From Rufibacter sp. XAAS-G3-1 (GTDB lineage: Bacteria > Bacteroidota > Bacteroidia > Cytophagales > Hymenobacteraceae): 64,000 nucleotides of DNA. How positions within the stretch are numbered: position 1 is the first letter of the stretch; the number at the start of each line of letters is the position of its first letter. Of this stretch, positions 28,452 to 37,400 are shown in pieces. Made by a program: the position numbers and the translations under genes. The stretch lies in NCBI RefSeq assembly GCF_013623775.1, contig NZ_JABFAM010000006.1:310001-374000 (forward strand), written 5' to 3'. The notes below the pieces were generated by a model that was not told the DNA's origin, made no database searches, and saw nothing but the letters and a program-made list of their open reading frames with translations.

Positions 28452-29189
28452 TTATAGAACTTTAGCTTCGTTACGCAATAATTTAATCAAGTCACCGGCG
28501 TTTTCGGCGTCTATCATCTTCACCCCAGACTTAGCAGGCGGCAACTCGTAGTTCTGAACGCTGGTTTTGGCGTCTTGCCCAACCGGCTCCACTACTTTGA
28601 GGGGCTTGGTGCGGGCAGTCATGATACCGCGCATGTTAGGGATGCGGGGCTCGGCCATGGGCTGCTGCGCACTCACCACCAACGGCAATGAAGCTTCAAT
28701 GATTTCTTTTCCGCCTTCAATCTCGCGCTCCAGGGTAGCGGTAGAACCGTTCACGTCCAGTTTAATGGCGGGCGCAATGGTAGGAATGCCTAACAACTCG
28801 CCTACCATGCCGTGCACCTGGAAACCGTTGTAGTCAATGGACTCACGGCCCATCAGGATAAGGTCATAGCCGCCTTCTTGGGCGTAGTGGGCAATCTGCT
28901 GCGACACCAGAAAGGCATCGGTGGGTTTCAAATTAACTCTGATGGCGTCATCGGCCCCAATGGCCAAAGCTTTCCGGATGTTTGGTTCCGTATCAGCTTC
29001 CCCCACGTTCAAAACGGTTACACTGCCGCCCTGGGCTTCTTTGAGCTCAATGGCGCGGGTAAGGGCGTATTCATCGTATGGGTTGATGACAAACTGAACA
29101 CCAGCCGTGTTAAACGCTTTGCCGTCAAGCGAAAAGGTTATTTTGGTGGTGGTGTCAGGCACGTTGCTAATGCAAACTAAGATCTTCAT
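28452..29189 (-). CDS. etfB: Electron transfer flavoprotein beta subunit
   Basis: A 245-residue ETF beta subunit with VCISNVPDTTTKI at the start, INPYDEYALTRAIELKE, ALAIGADDAIRV, LILMGRESIDYNGFQVHG and the AMP-binding region near residue 120. It is the first gene of etfB-etfA-BFN. It faces the small TPR gene across a 62-bp divergent gap. Confidence 0.96.
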   Translation of the reverse strand: MKILVCISNVPDTTTKITFSLDGKAFNTAGVQFVINPYDEYALTRAIELKEAQGGSVTVLNVGEADTEPNIRKALAIGADDAIRVNLKPTDAFLVSQQIAHYAQEGGYDLILMGRESIDYNGFQVHGMVGELLGIPTIAPAIKLDVNGSTATLEREIEGGKEIIEASLPLVVSAQQPMAEPRIPNMRGIMTARTKPLKVVEPVGQDAKTSVQNYELPPAKSGVKMIDAENAGDLIKLLRNEAKVL

Positions 29190-29215
29190 TTAACTTAGGG
29201 TTAGCTTAATTAAGT

Positions 29216-29223
29216 TAATTTTG
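29216..29223 (+). promoter_or_regulatory. Candidate -7 element of the TPR gene
   Basis: TAATTTTG matches TAnnTTTG and lies 28 bases before the start codon at 29252. No clear -33 TTG. Confidence 0.4.
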
Positions 29224-29251
29224 TGGGCAATTTAAAAGAATAATTCATCAA

Positions 29252-29590
29252 ATGGAAACGACCAACAGCAGATTGACGCAACTCCTGGCCTTCTACGAAG
29301 AAGATCCCAGTGATCCGTTCACCATCTACGCCATTGCTACGGAATACCGTCCCACAGACACCGGTAAAGCCCGCTTCTACTATGAAAAACTGCTGGCCGA
29401 ACATCCAGAATACGTAGGCACTTACTACCATGCGGCCAGCCTCTACCTGCAGCTAGAGGAGCCCCAACTTGCCCAACAGGCGTACCAGAAAGGCATGCAG
29501 GTGGCCCGGCAGTCTGGGCAACAACACGCCTTCTCTGAGTTGCAGCAAGCCTACAACAAGATGATGGGTTTAGATTACGAAGATGACTAA
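29252..29590 (+). CDS. Small TPR-repeat protein
   Basis: A 112-residue soluble protein with no signal peptide. Two tetratricopeptide-like helical pairs are seen (about residues 36-70 and 70-105: YYEKLLAEHPEYVGTYYHAASLYLQLEEPQLAQQAYQ, with the usual Tyr/Ala spacing), preceded by a helix with FYEEDPSDPFTIYAIA. The C terminus is acidic. It is divergent from etfB. TPR proteins act in protein contacts; no specific partner can be named. Confidence 0.75.
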   Translation: METTNSRLTQLLAFYEEDPSDPFTIYAIATEYRPTDTGKARFYYEKLLAEHPEYVGTYYHAASLYLQLEEPQLAQQAYQKGMQVARQSGQQHAFSELQQAYNKMMGLDYEDD

Positions 29591-29939
29591 AAATTAGTTG
29601 GCATGCATACTACTTTGGCGTTTTTCTGCTGATTTTCCCAAAACAGCTCAAAAATGGCAGGGAGGGCGGCTTGCTGCAGCCAATCAAAAGTTGGAATCTG
29701 CAGGTAACTTCACTGTGTAGGAAAGGAAAAGTAAAAGTGATTGGTAGTCTTGGAGAATTACCGCCAAACTGAAACAGAGCACTCGCTCGCCTCTGGCGAG
29801 TGTGGGTTACCTTCGGCGCCCCGCCGCTTTGTATATTCCAAGTAGCGGCCAGAGTCCGCAGGTAGTTCCGAGTTTATGTTTGATTGCAATAAGGAGTGAT
29901 CACGCTTTATAAATAATTGGACAAATTATAAACATACAT
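29591..29939. other. Noncoding gap with degenerate palindromes
   Basis: Holds a degenerate p palindrome at about 29618-29655 and a small hairpin CACTCGCTCGCCTCTGGCGAGTG at about 29781-29803, which recurs at about 15823. No gene is seen. Confidence 0.5.
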
Positions 29940-29940
29940 T

Positions 29941-30031
29941 CTGTCCTCCTGGAGGGATCTTGGTGGCGAACTTGAATAGCTTTGATGGAGCGCTAGTGCC
30001 GTTCGCCACCAAGATCCTTCAGGAGGACAAA
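29941..30031. repeat. S-family inverted repeat, copy 3
   Basis: Left arm TGTCCTCCTGGAGGGATCTT from 29942 and right arm GTTCGCCACCAAGATCCTTC from 30001 on. The arms are about 30 bases and near-perfect. Confidence 0.78.
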
Positions 30032-30172
30032 GAAGAGAATCTTTCATTAGCGGTGTTTTAGAAATGCGTGGAGTAAACCAGGAGAATTATTTCAGCTAGT
30101 TTTTTTAGACAAGCCTAAACTTATTATTAGACTTGCCAGTAGATAAAAATATCTACACAACTGCACTAGCCC

Positions 30173-30961
30173 ATGAAACTCTTTACCTTGCTCACGTTGA
30201 TGCTGCTCCCCTCCTTCTGTTTTGCCCAGGTAGCGCCCGACAGTGCGAAGGCGCATTCGCCCATTCAGACGGATCGGCCAGACCAGACGGAAGCCTCCAG
30301 TGTGATTCCGGTGGGCTCGCTGCAAGTGGAATTAGGGGTGTTTCGTCAAAAACACCGTCAAAACGGACAAACCACCATTGACTACATGCACCCATCAGCC
30401 CTGTTCAGATACGGTATTCTGGAGCGGCTTGAACTTAGGTTAATCGCGGGTTATCACAGAACCACGAGGCCAGACGAGAGTGATGCCGGAGACGCCAGCG
30501 GATTAGACGCTTTTGCCATAGGCACCAAGATCTATGTGGCCGAGGAAAATGGCCTCTTTCCTGAGATTGCCATTATAGGGCACCTCACCTTCCCCTCGGG
30601 TTCATCAGAGTTCAAACCAGGATTTATGGCTCCTGACTTGCGGTTGTCCTTTGCCCATACGCTTTCTGAGAAGCTTAGCTTAGGCTATAATGTGGGGTAT
30701 GAATGGGATGGTGACTCACCATCAGGCTCTGGGATTTACACCCTGGCATTAGGGACAGGATTGGGAGAACGTTGGGGATTGTATGCCGAGCTTTTCGGGG
30801 AGAAACCGGAGCAGGGAAAATGGAGCCATTCCGCCGATGCCGGCTTTACCTTCTCGCCTCGGTATGACATACAGTTTGATGTCTCTGCGGGCGTGGGCTT
30901 GAACGAAGAAGCGCCAGACTATTACCTTTGTGCCGGTTTCAGTTTTAGGGTATTCAGGTAG
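30173..30961 (+). CDS. Outer-membrane transporter-like beta-barrel protein
   Basis: A 262-residue protein with a signal peptide (residues 1-19, ending CFAQ). Mature start contains PIQTDRPDQTEASSVIPVGSLQVELG, the signature of the meta-pathway phenol degradation-like (PF13557) barrel family. Alternating hydrophobic strands follow, ending in an aromatic/Arg strand (CAGFSFRVFR). Function unknown; probably an outer-membrane channel. It stands alone between S repeats. Confidence 0.78.
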   Translation: MKLFTLLTLMLLPSFCFAQVAPDSAKAHSPIQTDRPDQTEASSVIPVGSLQVELGVFRQKHRQNGQTTIDYMHPSALFRYGILERLELRLIAGYHRTTRPDESDAGDASGLDAFAIGTKIYVAEENGLFPEIAIIGHLTFPSGSSEFKPGFMAPDLRLSFAHTLSEKLSLGYNVGYEWDGDSPSGSGIYTLALGTGLGERWGLYAELFGEKPEQGKWSHSADAGFTFSPRYDIQFDVSAGVGLNEEAPDYYLCAGFSFRVFR

Positions 30962-31018
30962 CCTTTTACGGCTTTAGGGAGTGTTTCCCGAAAACATTTC
31001 ATCCTACTCTATCCTCTT

Positions 31019-31110
31019 TTGTCCTCCTGAAAGGATCATATGGGCAAACTGGAGAAGCTGTAAACAAACGCCATTGCCGTTCGCCACCAAGCACCTTTCA
31101 GGAGGACAAG
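31019..31110. repeat. S-family inverted repeat, copy 4
   Basis: TTGTCCTCCTGAAAGGATCA on the left, CACCTTTCAGGAGGACAAG on the right. Centre decayed relative to copy 3. Confidence 0.72.
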
Positions 31111-31166
31111 GAGGGAAGAAGCTACAGCTGCTTAACAACAACTGTTTTGAGGGCGTTTCCTAGAAA

Positions 31167-32117
31167 TTACGCCATTTCCAGCGCCTCTTTGTTGTACTTG
31201 TTCCGGTATTCCAGCGGCAAAATTCCGGTGATTTTCTTAAAAGTGGTTCTAAACGCTTTGGTGTCTGAGTAACCTACGGAGTACATGACTTCGTTTACGT
31301 TTCCGGGGGAGGTTTCCAGCCCCATTTTGGCGGCCTCCATCTTCACGCGCTGGATGTATTCTACCACGGTGTTGGAAGTGGCTTTCTTGAAGCGGCGCTC
31401 AAAGTTGCGGCGGCCCAGAAAACACATCTCGGCCAGTTCCTCCACGGTGATCTTGTTCTGGAAATTATGCTCCATAAACTCCTGCACTTTCTTGACGGCA
31501 TCGTCTTGGTGCTCTTTCTGGCCATGGAAGATGATAAACGGCGACTGGCTGTGGCGGTCAATGTCAATCTCAAAAATCTTGGAAGACCTGACGACCATGT
31601 TTCTACCGGCGAATTTCTCTACGGGGTATAAAATAAGGTTCAGGGAAGAGTACGCGCCACCGCTGGTGTAAATGCCGCCTTCGTCGGTGATGATCTTATA
31701 GGGCACCAGGTTTACCTCTGGGTACATCTTCTTGAACTCTTCGGCCATGAGCCAGTGGGTGGTGCAGCTGCGGCCTTTGAGCAAGCCGGTAGATGCCAGC
31801 AGAAAAGCCCCGATGCAGAGAGACACTACCTCGGCCCCGTTCTTGTACTGCTTCACAATCCAGGCCACAAACTCCTGGTTCTCTGTCACTACCTTCTGCA
31901 TATTCCCGTGCACCGCGGGTATGATGATGAGGTCGGTCTTAAAAGCATCCTGCACCACCAATTCTGGGGTAATGCTGAATAAACCGTTGGTGATTCTAGT
32001 TTCCTTGGAGCGCCCCACCAGCTGTACCTTAAACATAAGGGCCTTGCCAGACCGCGCCAACCCCTCGTTCACCATGGAGAACATCTTGTACGTGACATTT
32101 ATATTTCTGAATATCAA
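31167..32117 (-). CDS. GlxA-type AraC family transcriptional regulator
   Basis: A 316-residue regulator. Residues 1-190 are a DJ-1/PfpI-like domain with the nucleophile-elbow type motif VVSLCIGAFLLASTGLLKGRSCTTHW (quoted in part: SLCIGAFLLASTGLL). Residues 215-310 are an AraC DNA-binding domain with two helix-turn-helices (VEELAEMCFLGRRNFERRFK and the closing GYSDTKAFRTTFKKITG). GlxA-like regulators respond to small metabolites. No obvious target gene lies beside it except the decayed VOC gene upstream. Confidence 0.88.
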   Translation of the reverse strand: MIFRNINVTYKMFSMVNEGLARSGKALMFKVQLVGRSKETRITNGLFSITPELVVQDAFKTDLIIIPAVHGNMQKVVTENQEFVAWIVKQYKNGAEVVSLCIGAFLLASTGLLKGRSCTTHWLMAEEFKKMYPEVNLVPYKIITDEGGIYTSGGAYSSLNLILYPVEKFAGRNMVVRSSKIFEIDIDRHSQSPFIIFHGQKEHQDDAVKKVQEFMEHNFQNKITVEELAEMCFLGRRNFERRFKKATSNTVVEYIQRVKMEAAKMGLETSPGNVNEVMYSVGYSDTKAFRTTFKKITGILPLEYRNKYNKEALEMA

Positions 32118-32191
32118 TGAGTTGAATAAGTCAAACGCGAACTAGCCTTTTACCACCTCTTTTATAAAAATAATTAGGAAACCAAAGTATA

Positions 32192-32358
32192 GAGGAAGCC
32201 TCCATTATTTTCAATGCCCTTTCTGAAGGCGGAAAAGTGGAGCTTACTTCGGGATGCTGACCGACCGGTTCCCTATCAAATGGATGGTGAACCGTGACCT
32301 CCCGAAAACGGAACAACCGCAGGACGCAACCATAAACGAAGCGGCAATCACGCTTTAA
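32192..32358 (+). pseudogene. Remnant of a PhnB-like VOC (glyoxalase fold) gene
   Basis: Frame 1 from 32192 reads EEASIIFNALSEGGKVEL, then the coding sense continues in another frame as YFGMLTDRFPIKWMVNRD and ends at a TAA (32356-32358). These two blocks are normally joined by about ten residues in PhnB-type VOC proteins, so an internal deletion with a frameshift has occurred. The 5' part is lost. Just after it, at 32369, another short frame (MAENIETLQKATEGTMSEF) ends at once and may be a second gene remnant that I cannot name. Confidence 0.7.
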
Positions 32359-32500
32359 CCTTCAAAGAATGGCCGAAAACATAGAAACCCTGCAGAAAGC
32401 CACAGAAGGAACCATGAGTGAATTCTGACGCTCCAACCATTCCCCTCTACGTTCAAAACGGATATAAACTGGGACGTTCCAGAGCACTAACCTGTATTAA

Positions 32501-32560
32501 AGCAATCCCCCCATTTAGCGGCCGTTTTTTGAAAAACAGCCGCTAAACGGGGGGATTGCT
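32501..32560. repeat. Very tight palindrome (p-like)
   Basis: Arms 32501-32529 and 32532-32560 match at 27 of 29 positions with only two bases between. It is the strongest hairpin of the p family in this window. Confidence 0.8.
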
Positions 32561-32602
32561 TTTGAAGCAGATCGGCTTCTGCTGGCAATGCGAAACCCAT
32601 TA

Positions 32603-32762
32603 GAGCTTGTTTAAATTTCAGGTTTGCTGGCTCAACTAGTCAGAGAAAGGTTCTGCGGAAGGTTTTTTTGAGCCGCGTAGCAGCGCTACGGGGCGAGAAA
32701 AAGGCGAACGCAGGTTCTTTTTATGGCAATTTGCAGCGCAAAGATGAAATTTAAACATGCTC
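32603..32762. mobile_element. R-family MITE, copy 2 (160 bp)
   Basis: Inverted in orientation relative to copy 1. TTA flanks both sides (32600-32602 and 32763-32765). The right-hand TTA is the stop codon of the outer-membrane barrel gene read on the minus strand. Confidence 0.88.
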
Positions 32763-33362
32763 TTATTTCCCGAAAAGCTTGTAGCCCAAACTCAGGATTA
32801 CTTGTTTGTTCCTGACATCAACAGTGCCGTTTGCGTCAGTGTATGGTCTGTTCAAACGCTCATAGCGCACATCGGCGGTGAGGCGGGAGATGTCTACGCC
32901 CACCCCAATCTGGTAGCCCCAGTCAGCGGAGTTGAATGCTTCTTTGTAGTCTTCCAGATCAGATTCACTGTCAATCAGCACTGAGGCAACCGGCCCCGCA
33001 TAGGCGCGGAGAAAGCTTAGTTTGTAACCTATGAGAATAGGCACATCCAGGTTGGTAAAGCCAATCTCCTCCACGGTGGTGCCCGTTCCATCTGCATTGG
33101 GCATCTGAAACTTGCCCCCCGAGGAAGTTAAGAGGGCCTCGGGCTGCAGCATGAAGCCCAGCACATTAAACCTGGTGAAGACACCGGCATGGAAACCCGT
33201 GATGTTATCCTCTTCCTTGAACTGCGTGAAGTTAGAACTAGGGTTATCAAAGTCCACACTGGAGGAACTTATGCCCGCTTTCACCCCCAAGGTGAAGGTC
33301 TGCGCATAGGCCATTCTACCTGAGAAAAGCAGGACGACTAAAAGTAAAAGAAGTTTTTTCAT
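32763..33362 (-). CDS. Outer-membrane beta-barrel protein (porin family)
   Basis: A 199-residue protein with a signal peptide (1-20, ending AYAQ). The mature chain TFTLGVKAGISSSSVDF and later alternating strands fit the small Bacteroidota outer-membrane barrels (OMP_b-brl type), eight strands likely. The chain ends LSLGYKLFGK. Its TAA stop coincides with the target duplication of an R-family MITE, so the element abuts the gene without changing the protein. Function unknown. Confidence 0.8.
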   Translation of the reverse strand: MKKLLLLLVVLLFSGRMAYAQTFTLGVKAGISSSSVDFDNPSSNFTQFKEEDNITGFHAGVFTRFNVLGFMLQPEALLTSSGGKFQMPNADGTGTTVEEIGFTNLDVPILIGYKLSFLRAYAGPVASVLIDSESDLEDYKEAFNSADWGYQIGVGVDISRLTADVRYERLNRPYTDANGTVDVRNKQVILSLGYKLFGK

Positions 33363-33801
33363 AATGGTTAGATGTTAGATCGACTTGTTTTTAGCTGATG
33401 AATCTTTGCGGGCCACCCTTACCATTGAAGGCTGCGGCTGGTTGTTTTACGTCTGTTTTTCTCAAAAGAAAGCGAAAACGCGGCGCCATCTGTAAAAAAT
33501 ATCCTTCCCGGGTGTCACACCCTCCCGCCGGAGGTTTCCGGCAGGGCCGGAGGCTCGCCTCACTCCTATCACCGGGCCGCAGACCCGCTCCGGGTAAATC
33601 CTTTCTGCCGGAACATCAAGCGGCTAAGGACAGGCTTCCCCTTTATTTAACTATACTACAGACAAGCCTCACTTAGAAAACACCTAGGCCAAGCAAAAAA
33701 AATTAATACAATTGTATCAACTCATAAGCCTATATTTTATTTAGAAATGATTTTATTCCAGTACTAAGAACGTTTATATACAATGCGTATCTCTATACAA
33801 A
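33363..33801. other. Noncoding gap with GC-rich segment
   Basis: A degenerate p palindrome lies at about 33449-33483. A GC-rich stretch at about 33510-33620 has short inverted repeats around GCCGGAGGTTTCCGGC, followed by AT-rich DNA to 33800. No gene seen; the short ORFs here lack coding character. Confidence 0.4.
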
Positions 33802-33823
33802 GAAGCTGTCTAGGGTTTTAAAC

Positions 33824-33970
33824 TTCCCCGTCATCCAGCACGCCAAAGCCCGGCTCGACGGCTCCAAAGCACCGCTCATCAGGTCTGAAGCAAAGACCCT
33901 GCACTGGGTGGCACTACATTTACTCGCTCTTACCGTCCTCTTTGCTCTGAAAATAACTAAAATTGAATAA
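33824..33970 (+). pseudogene. Transposase C-terminal fragment, IS5 family
   Basis: Reads PVIQHAKARLDGSKAPLIR, SEAKTLHWVALHLLALTVLF and ends KITKIE with TAA at 33968-33970. The pattern of R-L-D-G-x-K-A-x-L-x-R and the W-x-x-L-H-L-L-A close is that of the end of IS5-family DDE transposases. Everything upstream is missing. Confidence 0.7.
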
Positions 33971-33976
33971 CTCTAA

Positions 33977-34134
33977 GAGCTTGTTTACATTTCAGGTTTG
34001 CCGGCGAAAACGGCCAGAGAAAGGTTCTGCGGAAGCGTTTTTTGAGCCGCGTAGCAGCGAAGGGGCGAGAAAAAGGCTTCCGCAGAACCTTTCTCTGGCC
34101 GTTTGTAGCGCAAAAATGAAATTTAAACATGCTC
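33977..34134. mobile_element. R-family MITE, copy 3 (158 bp)
   Basis: Flanked by TAA at 33974-33976 and 34135-34137. Removing it restores the sequence CTCTAAACAGGTTC, which is an end-like motif of the IS remnant; so it jumped into the IS. Confidence 0.88.
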
Positions 34135-34290
34135 TAAACAGGTTCTTTGTTTCTGGCCTGTTTCCATAAAAGCAAGCCAAAAACGAGAGGTTTATCTGTA
34201 TACTGCCGCAAGCATCTGCTTGTATTGCCGTTTTCATGCTGTTTTTATAAAAACAGCATGAAAACTCTAAACAGCTTCCTTGTTAACTTC

Positions 34291-34422
34291 AGCCCTCCTC
34301 TCTCCTACTGTAGGTCATCATTCAGGGCGCTTAGATCACGGTGGATAAAGTTCGATAATTCACTCCTATGGTCTACTAAACCAAAAAAGCTGCTCCATTT
34401 AAATGTGGAGCAGCTTTTTTTT
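34291..34422. ncRNA. T-family repeat, copy 1, with intrinsic terminator
   Basis: A segment of about 90 bases beginning CCTCCTCTCTCCTACTGTAG and ending CACTCCTATGGTCTAC is followed directly by a strong terminator hairpin (34383-34400 paired with 34401-34420, A-run before, T-run after). The same arrangement recurs at 48890-49018. It may be a small RNA family or a repeat. The terminator would also serve the minus-strand genes downstream. Confidence 0.4.
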
Positions 34423-34487
34423 ATCCCCTTCGATAAAGCAAGCTTTAACACTTTCTATTCTATATCTTCAGCTCCTTGAATTTGGCC

Positions 34488-37400
34488 TTATTCCCCGTCC
34501 AGCTGCACAATATTATCTTCAAGTCTCAGGTCAATCATCAGGTGGTTAGGATCAATACCGCCGCGTTCAGGCTTTCGCGGCACGGTCACTTGTATGGTCT
34601 GCTCACCAGACCGGATGCGGTGCATCTGAAGGTAGAGTGGTTGGTTAAACCCTTTGCCTTTCTCATAAATGCCTACTTCCAGCCAATCATTCATCGGCAC
34701 TTCATTTTCATTGCCCGTACTATCAACTACCACCTTTTGTGCTTGCACCTGTAGGGTTACCTGCCAATTGCCTGCATTGGTTTGCGCTGCCGTAGCCTGT
34801 TTTGTTTTGAGGCGCCAATAGGTGTTTTTCTTGAACAGGTCGTGTAACAGGTACTGTAAGGAGTCTGGGGTAACCTGTTGTAGCTCCTGATAGAGATTAA
34901 GGGTGGTGGGCAGGGGTAGCTCTCCTGAAGGGTGTTTTTGGAGCAGACGCCGAAGCGCACCATTGAGCTTTTCTTTACCTATGTACTTAGCCAGGGCAAA
35001 CATGGCGAGCCCACCCTTCCGATAGTATAAAAAGGTTTCATTTGCCTGCAGTAAGGAAGCTGTTGCGAGTGAGCGTGGCATTTCATAGAAGGAATGCAGA
35101 AAGCTCACGTATTGCCGCAAATGACCATCACCATAGTTCTTTTCCAGAACCTGCATGCCGGAATATACGGCAAGACCCTCCACCAGCATACCAGCTCCTT
35201 CAACGTATGCAGGTGTTAATCTGGCACCTCCCCACCACTGGTGCGCCACTTCATGAGCCAGAATATAATAGGGAAGGTCAAAGCCATTCGGACTGTCATC
35301 GGGATTCATAAGGGAATACTGTTCTCCATAATCTACCAGGCTCGCTTCTGCACTCAATCCACCACCGGTACCAGCGCGCTCTATCAGCGTGAAATGCTTA
35401 TAGGGGTAAGGCCCAAACTGCTCCGTAAAATGCGCCAGCGAAGCTTTCACGCTCCGGAGCATTCGGTCTATGTTTTGGGCATGGTTTGGATGATAGTAAA
35501 TGTTGATCGCTACATCATTCCACTTGCTTTCCTGCACCGCATAATTCCCTGATAAGAAGGAGTACTCGCCCCGGATAGGGGCATCAGTTTTGTAGTGGAA
35601 GTAGCGCCGGTCACCTTCTGTCCAGGTTTGGTGCAAAGTACCCGGTGCAACGGCTACTTCATCCTTTGCAGTACTTACAATGGCTTCAAAGGTGTTCTGA
35701 TCTGTACTGAACGGCTTTTTACGCGCCTCACCATCATAAAGGGATGGTATGGCAGGGCGGGCAGCAAGGGTATGCTTTTTCCTAAGCACCGCATCATTGA
35801 TTTCCCGGTAGTGTTGGTAGCCAATGGCAGGGAGCAGGTCGAAATTCGTGAAGTAGGTGCCGTTCTTCACCACCAATGCGTTTGTGCCGCTATGACGGAA
35901 ACCACGCTGTTGATAGTGCACTACAAAGTTTACTAATAGTGAATCTCCTGGCCGCAGTGGTTTCTCCAGTGCATAAATGCGGTGGCTGAGTTCTTTGTCT
36001 ATCAGCACGCTGGCAACTGGCCGATTGAAGGTTACTGCACTGGGCTCTATGCCCGAAATACTCCCTACATGTATGGAGTCTATTGGTACTGTATCCTTAT
36101 TCACAAGTGTATACGCTGCACGGATCTCAACTTGCTGCCGGTTGGGGTAGAGCTCAACGTGCAGCTTTGTAGCCGTCAGTTGGGGTTGCGGGGTGTTTCT
36201 GTACTGGCCGTAGCGCCGTTCGTACTCAGCCTTCCGTTCCATGATGCCGGAGCTGGTCAGGTACTCGTTCAGCACATTCGTATTGTAGAAAATGAAGCTC
36301 CCCAGGGTAAGTATAAGCCCTGAGGCTATCAATGCAACCCAAGTTGTTGCCCTTGTGAAACGACGCTGGGCTAACTGAAGACGGTATTTCAAACTTTGTT
36401 TTCTTCCCCGTGCCCAAAGCAATCTCGCTGCCACTGCAAGCAGCAAAGCCCAGGCTATCCAATATAGCTTAAACCACAGCCACGGCCCAAGGGTAGTTCC
36501 AAAACCACGCATATCGGTATACCACCATCCCGGGTCTGCTCCAAAAATGAGCAGACTGTGCTCCACCTGGTATGTGGAAGGAAAGGCAATAAAGCTGAAA
36601 ACTAAAAGCACCACCAGGTAACCAATATACTTTTGATTCACCACTACGTGTACCACAAGGGCAGGCAGGGCAAAGAGCAGGTAGTCTACGAGCTGAAGCC
36701 CAAAGAGAGCCTGCAAGTACAGGCCTAGCTCTAATTTGTCGTAGCCCAGGCCTAACTGCATCAGTATACCTCCGGTCATGAGTAACGCCATCCAAGCCAC
36801 GATGATGAGAGCTAACCCCAGAAACTTACCTGTCAAGAGTACCCATTCCGGTACCGGTGCTGCATCAGCAATATCACTTAGGCCTGCATCTCGCTCATTC
36901 CAGACAAGCTCGCCAATGAAGTACATGATGAGTAGCGGAATAACAACCCATGGGGTATTGACGTTACTTACCGGAGTGGTCAGGTAGTCTAACACCTGCT
37001 GGGTAGTGGGGAGCAGCGGAATTCCAAACTGAGTCATGATTTTGGAGCCGAACACCGCTGAAAGCAAGGCAATAGCACCAACCAGCGTAAGCCCGATAGG
37101 GTTTCGGGCTATCTTCCCAAAAGATGCCCACGCAATTGTGAGCGTCTGGAGGAAATAGGTTGCAAAGCCGAAACTGCGCTGAACCTGCGGAACAGAAAGG
37201 ACGGTTGCTCTAACACCTTCAGTTTCAGCAGAATTTTTGGCGGGAACTTTTGGCCGCCATGTAAAGCGACTCCACCAGCTGGTCGTGTCAGGATGAGCAA
37301 AACTGAAGCGGAGGTAGGTAAGCCACAACAAGCCTACAGCCACACTACCCCACAAGACCCGATTCCAAAGAAACATTCCTTCCAGCGCCATTAGTCGCGT

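Larger units (their letters stand above)
33802..34278. mobile_element. IS5-type element remnant, interrupted by an R MITE
   Basis: Starts GAAGCTGTCTAGGGTTTT (33802) and ends AAAACTCTAAACAGCTTC (34278), a near-perfect terminal inverted repeat of 18 bp. Inside are the last 48 codons of a transposase, an R-family MITE, and two p palindromes (about 34149-34186 and 34222-34265) with the same spacer as P MITEs. The P family thus shares ends and internal parts with this IS. Confidence 0.72.

Noticed and set aside
32369-32427. 19-codon ORF starting MAENIETLQKATEG
   Set aside because: It may be the start of a second broken gene, but it is too short to name.
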